Virus record (IMG/VR): IMGVR_UViG_3300015360_000089
Coordinates: 1 to 39,860 of that record
DNA: 39,860 nucleotides
Direction: 5' to 3' (one strand)
Origin: a virus
Notes under the pieces: generated by a model
Seen by the model: only the letters and a program-made list of their open reading frames with translations
Told to the model about the DNA's origin: nothing
Databases searched by the model: none
Shown here: piece after piece, positions 15,540-22,105 of the stretch
How positions within the stretch are numbered: position 1 is the first letter of the stretch
How the letters are laid out: each line of letters begins with the position of its first letter
Program-made: the position numbers and the translations under genes

Positions 15540-16625
15540 TCAGAGTTCTTCGCTCTGGTTGACGAAGGGCCGGGAGTATTCAGGCTTGACCTGCTGCCAC
15601 AGGGCATCTTCGATGGACTTACCATCAAGTAGCTTGAATAGGAACCCCGAGTTGGGGCTCCGCTTGGCTTGGTCGGCAAACTTCTTCCGGCTCTCCGTCC
15701 CCACGTCGGCCACGAGGCGCAGAAACTCCATACGGACCTCGTTTTCCAAAGCGTTGCGCTGGCGGATGAGTTCCACCTGAGTTGACTTCACCCAGGCGTA
15801 GAACTCGTCAGGCACGTTGTCGAGGATCTCCGTGAGGTTCCCCCGAGAGAGAGCCTCCCAGATGATCTTGGTGGAGCAGTTGGTGATGATGCGGTGCAGC
15901 CGGACGTAATCCGGGTGCTTGATCTTCACGCGGAAGCTCACTTCACCCGGCCGGTACCAAACGGCAACGACGCCTTCATCGGTGGCCTTGTCGTTGCCCG
16001 TGGCGAAGCGATGAGCCTCATCGATGTTGTTGATGCCGTGGTGAACATCCACCTTGAGGCCGGGCCACCAATCGATCATCCACACGGGGATATCGGCACC
16101 CGAATCGATCTCGATGGCAGCGATCAACACCAGCCCTTCCAGGCCGTTGTAGTCCACCACGATCCGGTTGGATGGGTAGATGATCTCCGTCAAGACCGTC
16201 ACGCCTTCGGGCGGAACGAAGTCTGGATGGTTCTCTTGGAGCCACTTGGTGGCCCAGATGGCCTGATCCGAAGCGAAGGATCCACGAGTTGCTACCCGCA
16301 CTTCACCTTGGTGAACGTAGATGATCCCGAGAGATCCATCAAGTTTGTCCGTGATCACCGGAGGGGATCCCAGGGCATGGTTAGGCAGACGGACATCCCC
16401 GTAGTTCTGGAACTTGGGGAAGGGCCGAGCCACGATGGTGTTGTCGGCGGCGACGATCAGGCCCCTGGAATTGGAGGTGGCCTCATTCCACACGCGATCG
16501 AACTGAGCGACGGCCGAGTAGTTGTAGATCACGAGATCCCACTCCGGGTGCAACGTCGCATTGACGTGCTTGTTCTCGATGGCGTCCTGGAGGACTTCTG
16601 CGGGGATGAGATCGTGGAGTTTCAT
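15540..16625 (-). CDS. RNA ligase, T4 Rnl1-like
   Basis: The 361-residue enzyme carries the ATP-dependent RNA ligase motifs in order: KLDGS (motif I, adenylated Lys94), SRGLIV upstream of it, TEIIYPSNRIVVDY (motif IIIa), EGVVAVWY (motif IV) and FRVKIKHPDY (motif V). Rnl1-type ligases join 3'-OH and 5'-phosphate RNA ends, classically to repair anticodon loops cut by host nucleases. ATG 16625 is leaderless, 7 bases after the promoter -10, so the longer N-terminal frame is rejected. It neighbours pnkp, its natural partner. Confidence 0.93.
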   Translation of the reverse strand: MKLHDLIPAEVLQDAIENKHVNATLHPEWDLVIYNYSAVAQFDRVWNEATSNSRGLIVAADNTIVARPFPKFQNYGDVRLPNHALGSPPVITDKLDGSLGIIYVHQGEVRVATRGSFASDQAIWATKWLQENHPDFVPPEGVTVLTEIIYPSNRIVVDYNGLEGLVLIAAIEIDSGADIPVWMIDWWPGLKVDVHHGINNIDEAHRFATGNDKATDEGVVAVWYRPGEVSFRVKIKHPDYVRLHRIITNCSTKIIWEALSRGNLTEILDNVPDEFYAWVKSTQVELIRQRNALENEVRMEFLRLVADVGTESRKKFADQAKRSPNSGFLFKLLDGKSIEDALWQQVKPEYSRPFVNQSEEL

Positions 16626-16632
16626 ACTCGGC

Positions 16633-16655
16633 ACAATAACATCCAGGAGTGACGC
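16633..16655 (-). promoter_or_regulatory. GCGTCA-N11-TATTGT promoter, leaderless, for RNA ligase 1
   Basis: TATTGT ends 7 bases before ATG 16625. Confidence 0.8.
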
Positions 16656-16656
16656 T

Positions 16657-17715
16657 CTAGCGGTCGTTCTTGAGTAGGTACCTCGAACTGACGGCCTTCC
16701 AGGAGGCACGCAAGAATCGCCCGTCGTCGGTCTGGACATGTGATTCCTCGCAGCGCCATACAGCGCCTTCGGCCGCCCGATCAGGGGACACCGAGGACTT
16801 GAGGGTCTCGACCTGGGCCAAAGCCTCCTCCACTGTGGACGGGTAGGAGAGATCTAGGGTTGGAACCGAGATTTCCTGAAGCCATACGGGCCACTTGGGA
16901 CGGGGGACTGTCAACCCGTCAACCATGAGGTTGAAGGCGGCGAATCGCTGACCCTTGATCTTCAGGGGATTGCCCTGGATCACCTCTCCAAAGGATTCGC
17001 CCTGGAGTACGATTCGGGAACCCATCACCTCGTGGTCGAGGCAATAGATCAAGAAGGTCTCAATCTCCAGGTCGCGGCCGAGCCGCCACAGGGTATTGCC
17101 CTCCTCCTCAAGCAGGTCAAGGTTTCGAGAGCACACATGGAACCCTCCCTCCTCGCCGTCGTAGCCGAAGGAAGTGCTGGAGCCATCGATCTTCTCGGTG
17201 GCGATCCAGGCGAGATGACTGAAGCTGAGAAGGGCCTCGATGTTCTGGATGCGCTCCTCGTCAGTCTTGGGGATCCAGCCGGGGCGCATACCACGAACCG
17301 ATCCAGCAAGAGAAGCAGGAACCGGAGGTTCCCACTTGATCACACCGAGCAGATCGGTAACATCCTGACCATCACTCCAATGGTTGCCATGTCCCTGGAG
17401 TTCGGGGAATTCCCCCAAAGGCAGGGCAAGGCCCTGAGAGTATTGCCCGCGAAGGCGAGCAGTCTTGAGGACGTGGCCCTTGTGGCCTTCGGCATCGGTC
17501 CTGACCCCTCGGGGTTCCAAGAAGGCGAACCGTGAATCGGTGACATCGAGCAGTGAGTCCACTTCGAAATAGACGACCGGATCGCCTACAGCGAACTCTC
17601 CTTTCTTTACCACGACATCCCAACCCCTGATCCTCGCCCGCTCGATCGAATCAGCATCAGGGATGGGGGCTAGGTCAGCAATGGCCTCGATAGTGGCGAG
17701 TCTGCGATCGGTCAT
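16657..17715 (-). CDS. RNA ligase, Rnl5/DraRnl-like
   Basis: This 352-residue enzyme has an N-terminal OB-like domain (about 1-130) and a nucleotidyltransferase domain with EKIDGSS (motif I, Lys175), FHVCSRNLDL, LQGESFGE (motif III), EGAVWR (motif IV) and SWKAVSSRYLLK (motif V). An N-terminal OB-type domain before the ligase core is the hallmark of the Deinococcus DraRnl (Rnl5) group, which seals nicks in RNA-DNA hybrids or RNA duplexes with a 3'-OH RNA end. It differs from the neighbouring Rnl1-type enzyme, so the phage has two sealing activities. ATG 17715 is leaderless. Confidence 0.9.
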   Translation of the reverse strand: MTDRRLATIEAIADLAPIPDADSIERARIRGWDVVVKKGEFAVGDPVVYFEVDSLLDVTDSRFAFLEPRGVRTDAEGHKGHVLKTARLRGQYSQGLALPLGEFPELQGHGNHWSDGQDVTDLLGVIKWEPPVPASLAGSVRGMRPGWIPKTDEERIQNIEALLSFSHLAWIATEKIDGSSTSFGYDGEEGGFHVCSRNLDLLEEEGNTLWRLGRDLEIETFLIYCLDHEVMGSRIVLQGESFGEVIQGNPLKIKGQRFAAFNLMVDGLTVPRPKWPVWLQEISVPTLDLSYPSTVEEALAQVETLKSSVSPDRAAEGAVWRCEESHVQTDDGRFLRASWKAVSSRYLLKNDR

Positions 17716-17721
17716 GGAGGA

Positions 17722-17744
17722 ATACTAACGAACCCCCATGACGC
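17722..17744 (-). promoter_or_regulatory. GCGTCA-N11-TAGTAT promoter, leaderless, for RNA ligase 2
   Basis: TAGTAT ends 6 bases before ATG 17715. Confidence 0.8.
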
Positions 17745-17755
17745 TCTTGATCCGA

Positions 17756-18205
17756 TTAGATGACCTTCAGGACGGCGATCTCTCGTTCGGCCCGACCGCG
17801 AGCCAGTTCTAGGACTGCCGTTTCTTCGGCCGTTTCTTCTGGGAGGTTGTTCAGTTTCCAATCGGCGTCAAAGTGATCCGCTTCAGCCTTGGCCAGGTTC
17901 ATGGCCCATATCTCTACGCCGATCTTTGAAACATCGGTCTTGGTGGCTTTGGCGATCTTGTTGGCAACCTGACGTACTTCGATCGCCTTGGGGGTGAGGG
18001 CGTCACCGGCCGTTTTGAAGTGGGGGGCATCAGGATCAGTGGATGAACCATGCGCCTTCAAGAGTGCCACCTTGAGTTCCAATACCACGGCGGACTGCTC
18101 AGAGACAAGGGCGTCTCCAGCAGAAAGGATCTTGAGATCTCCCTCCCCCGTTGACAAAGACAAGGCCCGAGCCCGAGCGGCCGGATCGATTGAGGTGTAG
18201 TCCAT
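17756..18205 (-). CDS. Hypothetical protein (149 aa)
   Basis: This 149-residue, Ala-rich, mainly helical protein starts with MDYTSIDPAARARALSLSTG. I do not recognise a domain. Its start overlaps the upstream stop as TAATG, so it is made together with the beta-repeat protein. It could be a chaperone or partner of that protein, which is inference from coupling alone. Confidence 0.6.
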   Translation of the reverse strand: MDYTSIDPAARARALSLSTGEGDLKILSAGDALVSEQSAVVLELKVALLKAHGSSTDPDAPHFKTAGDALTPKAIEVRQVANKIAKATKTDVSKIGVEIWAMNLAKAEADHFDADWKLNNLPEETAEETAVLELARGRAEREIAVLKVI

Positions 18206-19197
18206 TAGGCTGCCAATCCTTGAGAAATGAGGGCGGTAATGGCCGCATCGAGGCCAGGGGTTCCAGTGGGGAGGAGGGGAGAAAGAATCGGGGCCGGAAC
18301 AGGAGTGAGTCCACGGAATGCCACGGCGTCGGCCAAGGTAAGACCATGAGCGAACGTTCTAGCCGTCCCGACCGTAGCGGACGCAGACCCGCAAACGAAA
18401 GAATCAGTGTCCGACGCCACCGAGCCAGAACCGCCAGCGATAACCGTGCGATCTCCCGAGACCGAATTCGAATCCCCAGCGATGATGGCTGAATGAGTAA
18501 CAGAAGTCAGTGTGTTTGACTCTCCCGCCACAATCGCTGAAAACGAACTGTACGTGGTTGGGCCGGTGACGCTGTTAGACCCTCCGGCGAATACTCCGGA
18601 ATTGCTACTCTCAGATACAGTGTTCCCATCACCAGCAATCACCACACATCTGGCCGAATCCCCGCTTATTCCTCCACCTTGCCCTCCAACGATAACCGAA
18701 GTCATCGTGGAAGCTCCTACGATCGTCCCAATTTGACCTCCAAGGATTTGGCTGTTCGAAGCATCAATGAAGTTCGATATACCACCAACAATGGTGGATC
18801 CGTGACCCGTGACTATGTTCGAAGAACCACCAAGGATGTCCGACGACAGGCTCGTAACTATGGCATTACCGAATCCGCCGATCACTGTTGAATCAACGCC
18901 AGCCACCGAATTCCCGAATCCGCCCAAGACGGTGCAATAGTCTCCAGCACATAGGGCGGTCGGATCACCTAGGGCAATCTGAAAAACGCCTCCACCAGAA
19001 GTGGGGGTTTTCCCTGACAGCCAATTGGCTACGATGCCCTGATCTGATTGAACGCCGGGCGTGGGGTCGAATGCGACCGCTCCACCGCCAGCGACAATCA
19101 GACCGTTCACCATGCCATCCATGGCATCAAGACGTTCGCTCAACCCCGGATAGGGGCCGAAAATCTCAGAACGAGAGAGGGAATCTTTGATCGTCAT
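18205..19197 (-). CDS. Beta-repeat protein resembling trimeric adhesin heads
   Basis: From ATG 19197 (AGGGGAG six bases upstream) the product has 330 residues. Residues about 60-270 consist of short repeats of the form S-x-I-x-GG-x-x-N-x-x, for example CTVLGGFGNSVAGVDSTVIG and SAIIAGDSNSVSG. This is the pattern of YadA-type head beta-rolls, where three chains form a left-handed roll. In a phage such a protein may be a fibre, spike or adsorption factor. It is far from the tail operon and lies next to RNA-repair genes, so its role is unclear. Confidence 0.65.
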   Translation of the reverse strand: MTIKDSLSRSEIFGPYPGLSERLDAMDGMVNGLIVAGGGAVAFDPTPGVQSDQGIVANWLSGKTPTSGGGVFQIALGDPTALCAGDYCTVLGGFGNSVAGVDSTVIGGFGNAIVTSLSSDILGGSSNIVTGHGSTIVGGISNFIDASNSQILGGQIGTIVGASTMTSVIVGGQGGGISGDSARCVVIAGDGNTVSESSNSGVFAGGSNSVTGPTTYSSFSAIVAGESNTLTSVTHSAIIAGDSNSVSGDRTVIAGGSGSVASDTDSFVCGSASATVGTARTFAHGLTLADAVAFRGLTPVPAPILSPLLPTGTPGLDAAITALISQGLAA

Positions 19198-19242
19198 GGA
19201 TGTCTCCCCTGGGGCTAGTAAATCCATACTACCCGCAATGCG

Positions 19243-19265
19243 CCGTCATACCTGTATGCTAAGTT
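19243..19265 (+). promoter_or_regulatory. CCGTCA-N11-TAAGTT promoter for the plus-strand RNA cluster
   Basis: This is a plus-strand copy of the promoter class. The start would be near 19273, ahead of an unassigned RNA and the CUA-anticodon tRNA. Confidence 0.7.
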
Positions 19266-19272
19266 CTCATCC

Positions 19273-19426
19273 CTACCCCTCATGGGGAAGGAAGTGGCCC
19301 TGGTCACCTAACCAATCATGCGTCGGCCCGGTAGATCGGGGGCCTGCTGTTGGAAACCGTCCGCAAGGTACCTTGCCTCGGTGAAAGGCGACAGGAGAAG
19401 GGGGTAGAACCCTTCCGGCGCTCCAA
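19273..19426 (+). ncRNA. Unassigned structured RNA leader
   Basis: About 150 bases lie between the plus-strand promoter and the first tRNA. They hold several hairpins: GGCCCGGTAGATCGGGGGCC, GCAAGG/CCTTGC, and GAAGGG/CCCTTC. I could not match a known RNA family and see no ORF beyond 9 codons. Confidence 0.35.
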
Positions 19427-19498
19427 GCTCCACTAGCTCAACGGCAGATCAGCGCCCTCTAAAAGCGTTAGTTGGGGGTTCAAGTCCCCCGTGGAGCT
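19427..19498 (+). tRNA. tRNA with CUA anticodon (amber suppressor-like)
   Basis: Acceptor GCTCCAC/GTGGAGC, D-stem GCTC/GATC (one mismatch), anticodon stem GCGCC/AGCGT (C-A mismatch next to the loop), loop CTCTAAA with anticodon CTA, T-arm GGGGG-TTCAAGT-CCCCC. A CUA anticodon would read UAG. The stem flaws leave room for doubt. Confidence 0.7.
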
Positions 19499-19502
19499 CC
19501 CT

Positions 19503-19538
19503 GGGGCGTTCAAGGCGGAAGTCTTGGGCGCCCCACCA
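19503..19538 (+). ncRNA. Minihelix-like RNA ending in ACCA
   Basis: GGGGCG pairs with CGCCCC, an inner stem CAAG/CTTG follows, and the 3' end reads ACCA directly after the helix. This is the shape of a tRNA acceptor minihelix with an encoded CCA end. No known family is assigned. Confidence 0.4.
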
Positions 19539-19539
19539 T

Positions 19540-19613
19540 TCCCCGCAGCTCTGGTGAGCGAACCCCATGGACGCATGGGGGAGGGCGAGGTTTGATTCCT
19601 CGGCGGGGAGCCA
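19540..19613 (+). ncRNA. tRNA-like RNA with encoded CCA but no normal anticodon loop
   Basis: Acceptor TCCCCGC/GCGGGGA then G-CCA, D-stem GCTC/GAGC with only a 4-base loop, T-arm CGAGG-TTTGATT-CCTCG. The anticodon arm is a 7-bp CCCCATG/CATGGGG stem with a GACG tetraloop, so it cannot decode normally. Confidence 0.5.
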
Positions 19614-19648
19614 ACATTAGACTCAGGCATGAGATAGGCATAGGGAGA

Positions 19649-19670
19649 GAACCCTTGCAGGGGTTCCCTT
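19649..19670 (+). terminator. Weak hairpin terminator after the plus-strand RNA cluster
   Basis: A GAACCC/GGGTTC stem with a 6-base loop followed by CCCTT lies before the convergent zinc-finger gene. The T-run is poor. Confidence 0.3.
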
Positions 19671-19702
19671 GGCCAACTGCAACGCGGCCAAGTGCCTAAG
19701 CC

Positions 19703-19903
19703 TCAAACTCGGAAAGTTGCAACTTCCCGAGGGGATCGTTGCATGTTTGCAAGATGGGTTTCGCGATTATCAACATACCAACCGTGCATCTTCTCTTTGG
19801 AGCAATCCTTGCAGTATGGCTGTAGGCCATCTTTGGCCGCAGTCTTTCTGTGGAAACCCGAAGCGTCCTTGGTTCTGTTGCATCTAGAGCATGTCTTGTC
19901 CAT
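19703..19903 (-). CDS. Zinc-finger protein, endonuclease VII N-terminus-like
   Basis: The 66-residue protein from ATG 19903 has CSRCNRTKDASGFHRKTAAK followed by DGLQPYCKDC, two CxxC pairs spaced as in the N-terminal zinc site of phage recombination endonuclease VII and related HNH proteins. The nuclease core that should follow is missing, so it is either a truncated relic or a stand-alone zinc finger. It directly follows tRNA group B on the same strand, a common place for homing-type genes. Confidence 0.6.
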   Translation of the reverse strand: MDKTCSRCNRTKDASGFHRKTAAKDGLQPYCKDCSKEKMHGWYVDNRETHLANMQRSPREVATFRV

Positions 19904-19923
19904 CTCTGGGCTATAGCTCTTAG

Positions 19924-19996
19924 TCCGCCCCTCGGGCCACGATCCCGAAACCTTCACTTTAAGAGAGTGTTGCTCTGCCAATTGAGCTAGAGGCGG
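19924..19996 (-). tRNA. tRNA-Lys(CUU), copy 1
   Basis: Acceptor CCGCCTC/GGGGCGG, D-stem GCTC/GAGC, anticodon loop CTCTTAA (anticodon CTT), T-stem TCGGG/CCCGA, A73. The T-loop ATCGTGG departs from TTCRANY and lacks A58. Confidence 0.8.
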
Positions 19997-20001
19997 ATAG
20001 G

Positions 20002-20074
20002 TCCCCCGAGCAGGACTCGAACCTGCAATTGTCGCATTAAGAGTGCGCTGCCTTGCCAATTAGGCTACCGGGGG
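20002..20074 (-). tRNA. tRNA-Lys(CUU), copy 2
   Basis: Acceptor CCCCCGG/TCGGGGG, D-stem GCCT/AGGC, loop CTCTTAA (CTT), T-arm GCAGG-TTCGAGT-CCTGC, A73. Confidence 0.9.
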
Positions 20075-20089
20075 TTGACTTGTCTTACG

Positions 20090-20161
20090 CTCCAGCGCCC
20101 CGGATCGAACAGGGAATTCACGGGTAACAACCGTGTGCGTTTCCATTTACACCACGCTGGA
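20090..20161 (-). tRNA. tRNA-Asn(GUU)
   Basis: Acceptor TCCAGCG/CGCTGGA, D-stem GTGT/ACGC, anticodon stem CACGG/CCGTG, loop TTGTTAC (GTT), T-loop TTCGATC, G73. Confidence 0.9.
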
Positions 20162-20164
20162 ATG

Positions 20165-20270
20165 AAATTGTGCTATTAGCTGACTAATCGACTCGAACCG
20201 ATTTCTCCGGGGCCACATCCCGACGTGTCATCCACTTCTACTTCAGCCAGATCTTCTGAGTGGTAGGCCA
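20165..20270 (-). ncRNA. Degenerate tRNA-like remnant
   Basis: The segment contains an AATCG/CGATT arm with a GTTCGAGT loop and a possible TGGCTGA/TCAGCTA acceptor, but these cannot be combined in one regular cloverleaf. It is probably a decayed tRNA between Asn and Gln genes. Confidence 0.3.
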
Positions 20271-20276
20271 CTCTAG

Positions 20277-20348
20277 TTCCGGGAGGAGGATTCGAACCCC
20301 CAAAGCAAGTGTCAAAGGCTTGCGTCTTGCCAGTTAAACGATCCCGGA
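20277..20348 (-). tRNA. tRNA-Gln(UUG)
   Basis: Acceptor TCCGGGA/TCCCGGA, D-stem GTTT/AGAC, loop CTTTGAC (TTG) with a C-A pair next to the loop, T-arm GGGGG-TTCGAAT-CCTCC, A73. Confidence 0.88.
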
Positions 20349-20363
20349 ATGGATCTATGTTTG

Positions 20364-20436
20364 GGCTGACCGAGGAGAATCGAACTCCCTACGACGGGGA
20401 CACAACCCGTTGCCTCACCATTCGGCTTCGGCCAGC
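20364..20436 (-). tRNA. tRNA-His(GUG), no encoded G-1
   Basis: Acceptor GCTGGCC/GGTCAGC, anticodon stem ACGGG/CCCGT, loop TTGTGTC (GTG), T-arm GGGAG-TTCGATT-CTCCT, C73. The base before G1 is T, so the G-1 needed by HisRS is not encoded. The phage Thg1 gene at 30435-31205 could add it opposite C73. Confidence 0.9.
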
Positions 20437-20449
20437 ATGTTGTACTGCG

Positions 20450-20521
20450 CTCCCCAGCTTCGACTCGAACGAAGATCAGCGGCTTCAGAGGCCGTTGTGC
20501 TGCCAATTACACCATCGGGGA
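20450..20521 (-). tRNA. tRNA-Gln(CUG), copy 1
   Basis: Acceptor TCCCCGA/CTGGGGA (one mismatch), D-stem GTGT/GCAC, loop CTCTGAA (CTG), T-arm CTTCG-TTCGAGT-CGAAG, G73. Confidence 0.88.
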
Positions 20522-20566
20522 ATGTTTGTGCTCACACTTTGAGCGGTTCTGCTCACAATGCGATTG

Positions 20567-20640
20567 CACCCAGGGGAGGCTTCGAACCTCCAAATTCCAC
20601 TTTCAGAGAGTGGTGACTTTGCCAGTTTGTCTACCTGGGT
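20567..20640 (-). tRNA. tRNA-Gln(CUG), copy 2
   Basis: Acceptor ACCCAGG/CCTGGGT, anticodon stem CCACT/AGTGG, loop CTCTGAA (CTG), T-arm GGAGG-TTCGAAG-CCTCC, G73. Confidence 0.9.
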
Positions 20641-20655
20641 ATGTATTGTCTTGCG

Positions 20656-20727
20656 TCGGGTAGAGAGGAATCGAACCTCCTTGGTCTCGGCCCCAAACCG
20701 AGTGCCTGACCATCCGGCACCTACCCG
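20656..20727 (-). tRNA. tRNA-Pro(UGG)
   Basis: Acceptor CGGGTAG/CTACCCG, D-stem GCC/GGC, anticodon stem CTCGG/CCGAG, loop TTTGGGG (TGG), T-arm GGAGG-TTCGATT-CCTCT, A73. Confidence 0.92.
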
Positions 20728-20731
20728 TTGG

Positions 20732-20800
20732 TCGGAATGCCAGGACGCTATCCCTGGTCCAACGACCCCATGGCCGCCGTGCGCTTTACACCACACTCCG
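20732..20800 (-). ncRNA. Degenerate tRNA-like RNA with CAT in the anticodon position
   Basis: Acceptor CGGAGTG/CATTCCG, D-stem GTGT/GCAC, anticodon stem ACGGC/GTCGT with a 9-base loop centred on CAT, T-stem CCAGG/CCTGG with loop GATAGCGT. D-loop GG, U33 and the T-loop signature are all missing, so normal tRNA function is doubtful. Confidence 0.45.
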
Positions 20801-20804
20801 ATGG

Positions 20805-20878
20805 TCGGGTTGGGGGGACTCGAACCCCCATGATGTCCTCGTCCCGAACGAGGCGGCTTACCATTAGCCCACAACCCG
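20805..20878 (-). tRNA. tRNA-Pro(CGG)
   Basis: Acceptor CGGGTTG/CAACCCG, D-stem GGCT/AGCC, anticodon stem CCTCG/CGAGG, loop TTCGGGA (CGG), T-arm GGGGG-TTCGAGT-CCCCC, A73. Confidence 0.92.
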
Positions 20879-20905
20879 ATGTTGTGATTGTTTCGATTGT
20901 CAATG

Positions 20906-20980
20906 TGCGGCTGGGGAGATTCGAACTCCCAGACCAGAGGGTTTAAGCCTCCGAGGTATGCCGGTTCCGCTCACAACCGC
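20906..20980 (-). tRNA. tRNA-Leu(UAA), short variable loop
   Basis: Acceptor GCGGTTG/CAGCCGC, loop CTTAAAC (TAA), T-arm GGGAG-TTCGAAT-CTCCC, A73. The variable loop has 5 bases, although bacterial tRNA-Leu is normally class II with a long arm. The D-stem is weak. Confidence 0.8.
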
Positions 20981-20984
20981 TTCG

Positions 20985-21060
20985 TCCCCCCGGTGGGAGT
21001 CGAACCCACAGAATCTCCGCCTTCTAAGGGCGGCGCCTTTACCAGTTTGACCACGGGGGG
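20985..21060 (-). tRNA. tRNA-Leu(UAG), short variable loop
   Basis: Acceptor CCCCCCG/CGGGGGG, anticodon stem CCGCC/GGCGG, loop CTTAGAA (TAG), 7-base variable loop, T-arm GTGGG-TTCGACT-CCCAC, A73. Confidence 0.85.
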
Positions 21061-21064
21061 TTGG

Positions 21065-21138
21065 TCCTCCTGGTGAGATTCGAACTCACACTCACTGGTT
21101 CTTGAAACCAGCGCCTCTGCCAGTTGGGCTACAGGAGG
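21065..21138 (-). tRNA. tRNA-Leu(CAA), short variable loop
   Basis: Acceptor CCTCCTG/CAGGAGG, anticodon stem CTGGT/ACCAG, loop TTCAAGA (CAA), 5-base variable loop, T-arm GTGAG-TTCGAAT-CTCAC, A73. Confidence 0.88.
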
Positions 21139-21143
21139 TTGAG

Positions 21144-21217
21144 TCCTCCGGGCGGGATTCGAACCCGCACTAACCGCCATCTCATGACAGCGCCTCTGCC
21201 AATTGGGCTACCGGAGG
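21144..21217 (-). tRNA. tRNA-Leu(GAG), short variable loop
   Basis: Acceptor CCTCCGG/CCGGAGG, anticodon stem CTGTC/GGCGG with wobbles, loop ATGAGAT (GAG), 5-base variable loop, T-arm GCGGG-TTCGAAT-CCCGC, A73. Confidence 0.85.
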
Positions 21218-21223
21218 TTGAGC

Positions 21224-21309
21224 GCCACTCCGGCCTTCACGACTCGCTTCAGCGATTTCGCGGCTTGGATTTCGGCCGCGGCTGATGCTTGCGTTGAGCC
21301 AGGAGTGGC
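21224..21309 (-). ncRNA. Structured leader RNA of tRNA group B
   Basis: GCCACTCC and GGAGTGGC close a domain containing GCGGC/GCCGC and TCGCT/AGCGA hairpins. It lies between the group B promoter and its first tRNA and overlaps a small leaderless ORF, so it may be an ncRNA or a processing signal. Confidence 0.35.
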
Positions 21310-21350
21310 TGTCGCAGCAATCGAGCTAAAAGTTGTGGTCGGGTTTCCAT
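21249..21350 (-). CDS. Leaderless small basic peptide at the head of tRNA group B
   Basis: ATG 21350 lies exactly 7 bases after the promoter -10 TATGGT. It opens a 33-codon frame starting METRPQLLARLLRQPLLAQR and ending in a lysine- and arginine-rich tail. No Shine-Dalgarno is present, as expected for a leaderless transcript. A leader-peptide role for the downstream tRNAs is possible, but translation is unproven. Confidence 0.4.
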   Translation of the reverse strand: METRPQLLARLLRQPLLAQRKHQPRPKSKPRNR

Positions 21351-21357
21351 GTGGACC

Positions 21358-21380
21358 ACCATAGCACTCCACCATGACGC
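21358..21380 (-). promoter_or_regulatory. GCGTCA-N11-TATGGT promoter for tRNA group B
   Basis: The motif lies between the methyltransferase stop and the group B tRNAs. TATGGT is also used by groups C and D. Confidence 0.8.
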
Positions 21381-21394
21381 CATGTCCAGAGATT

Positions 21395-22105
21395 TCAGAA
21401 TCCGGACAATCTCTCCCGCGTGATGCGGACGGCCTCGGGGTTTTCGTCAGACAAAAGACACGGACGGCCCAGGGTCATAGCGGCGTCTCCTGTGGTGCCA
21501 GAGCCGCAGAAGAAGTCGGCCACCACATCGCCGGGGTTGCTCCAAACCTCCACGGCTCGCTTCAGGAGGGCCACCGGCTTCTGGGTGGGGTACCCGGTGC
21601 GCTCCTTGGCCGTGGTGGAGATGAAGCTGATGTTCCAGACATCGGTGATCATGCGGCCCTCAGGGTGGAAGCCTGGTCGGCCCTGCACGTCAGGAGTGGC
21701 GTAGGGCTCGCGCAAGATGTTGAAGCAGTAGTTGTCCGTCTTGGACCACCACAGCAATACGTCGTGCTTCTTGGAGAGGTGTCGCTTGGATGCCCCGCCC
21801 GAGGCATAGGCCCAGATGATCTCATTGCGGAAGTTGGCCGAGCCAAAGACCTCATCGAGTGCCACCTTCAGGTAGTGGGAGGCATGGGGGTCCACATGGA
21901 GCACGAAGTTGCCGCGGTCGTTGAGAAGCTCACGGGCCTTCATGGCATGAGCCTTGATGAAGGCCACGTAGGCCTCCATGGATTCCCACCGATCGTCAAA
22001 GGCCTTGAAGTCGCGGCCGGTGAAGAAGGGAGGGTCCATGTAAATCAACGTGACGATGCCTGGCTCCGTGGCCCCCATTACCTCCAGGGCCTTTCCGCAG
22101 ATCAT
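21395..22105 (-). CDS. DNA methyltransferase (N4/N6-type, beta order)
   Basis: The 236-residue enzyme has the catalytic DPPF motif early (24-27) and the AdoMet-binding motif FFCGSGTTGDAA near the C-terminus (about 195-206), the order of beta-class amino-methyltransferases. Between them lie NFVLHVDPHASHYLK and KERTGYPTQKPVALL, the latter typical of this family. It would methylate adenine N6 or cytosine N4 in phage DNA, probably to escape host restriction. No cognate nuclease is nearby. Its ATG overlaps the upstream stop as ATGA, so it shares an operon with two phosphoesterases. Confidence 0.9.
   Translation of the reverse strand: MICGKALEVMGATEPGIVTLIYMDPPFFTGRDFKAFDDRWESMEAYVAFIKAHAMKARELLNDRGNFVLHVDPHASHYLKVALDEVFGSANFRNEIIWAYASGGASKRHLSKKHDVLLWWSKTDNYCFNILREPYATPDVQGRPGFHPEGRMITDVWNISFISTTAKERTGYPTQKPVALLKRAVEVWSNPGDVVADFFCGSGTTGDAAMTLGRPCLLSDENPEAVRITRERLSGF

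Noticed and set aside
20000-21240. Regularly spaced similar short motifs resembling a CRISPR array
   Set aside because: The shared motif is the tRNA T-arm complement (TTCGAA-type) and spacing follows tRNA length. No exact direct repeats or cas genes are present.
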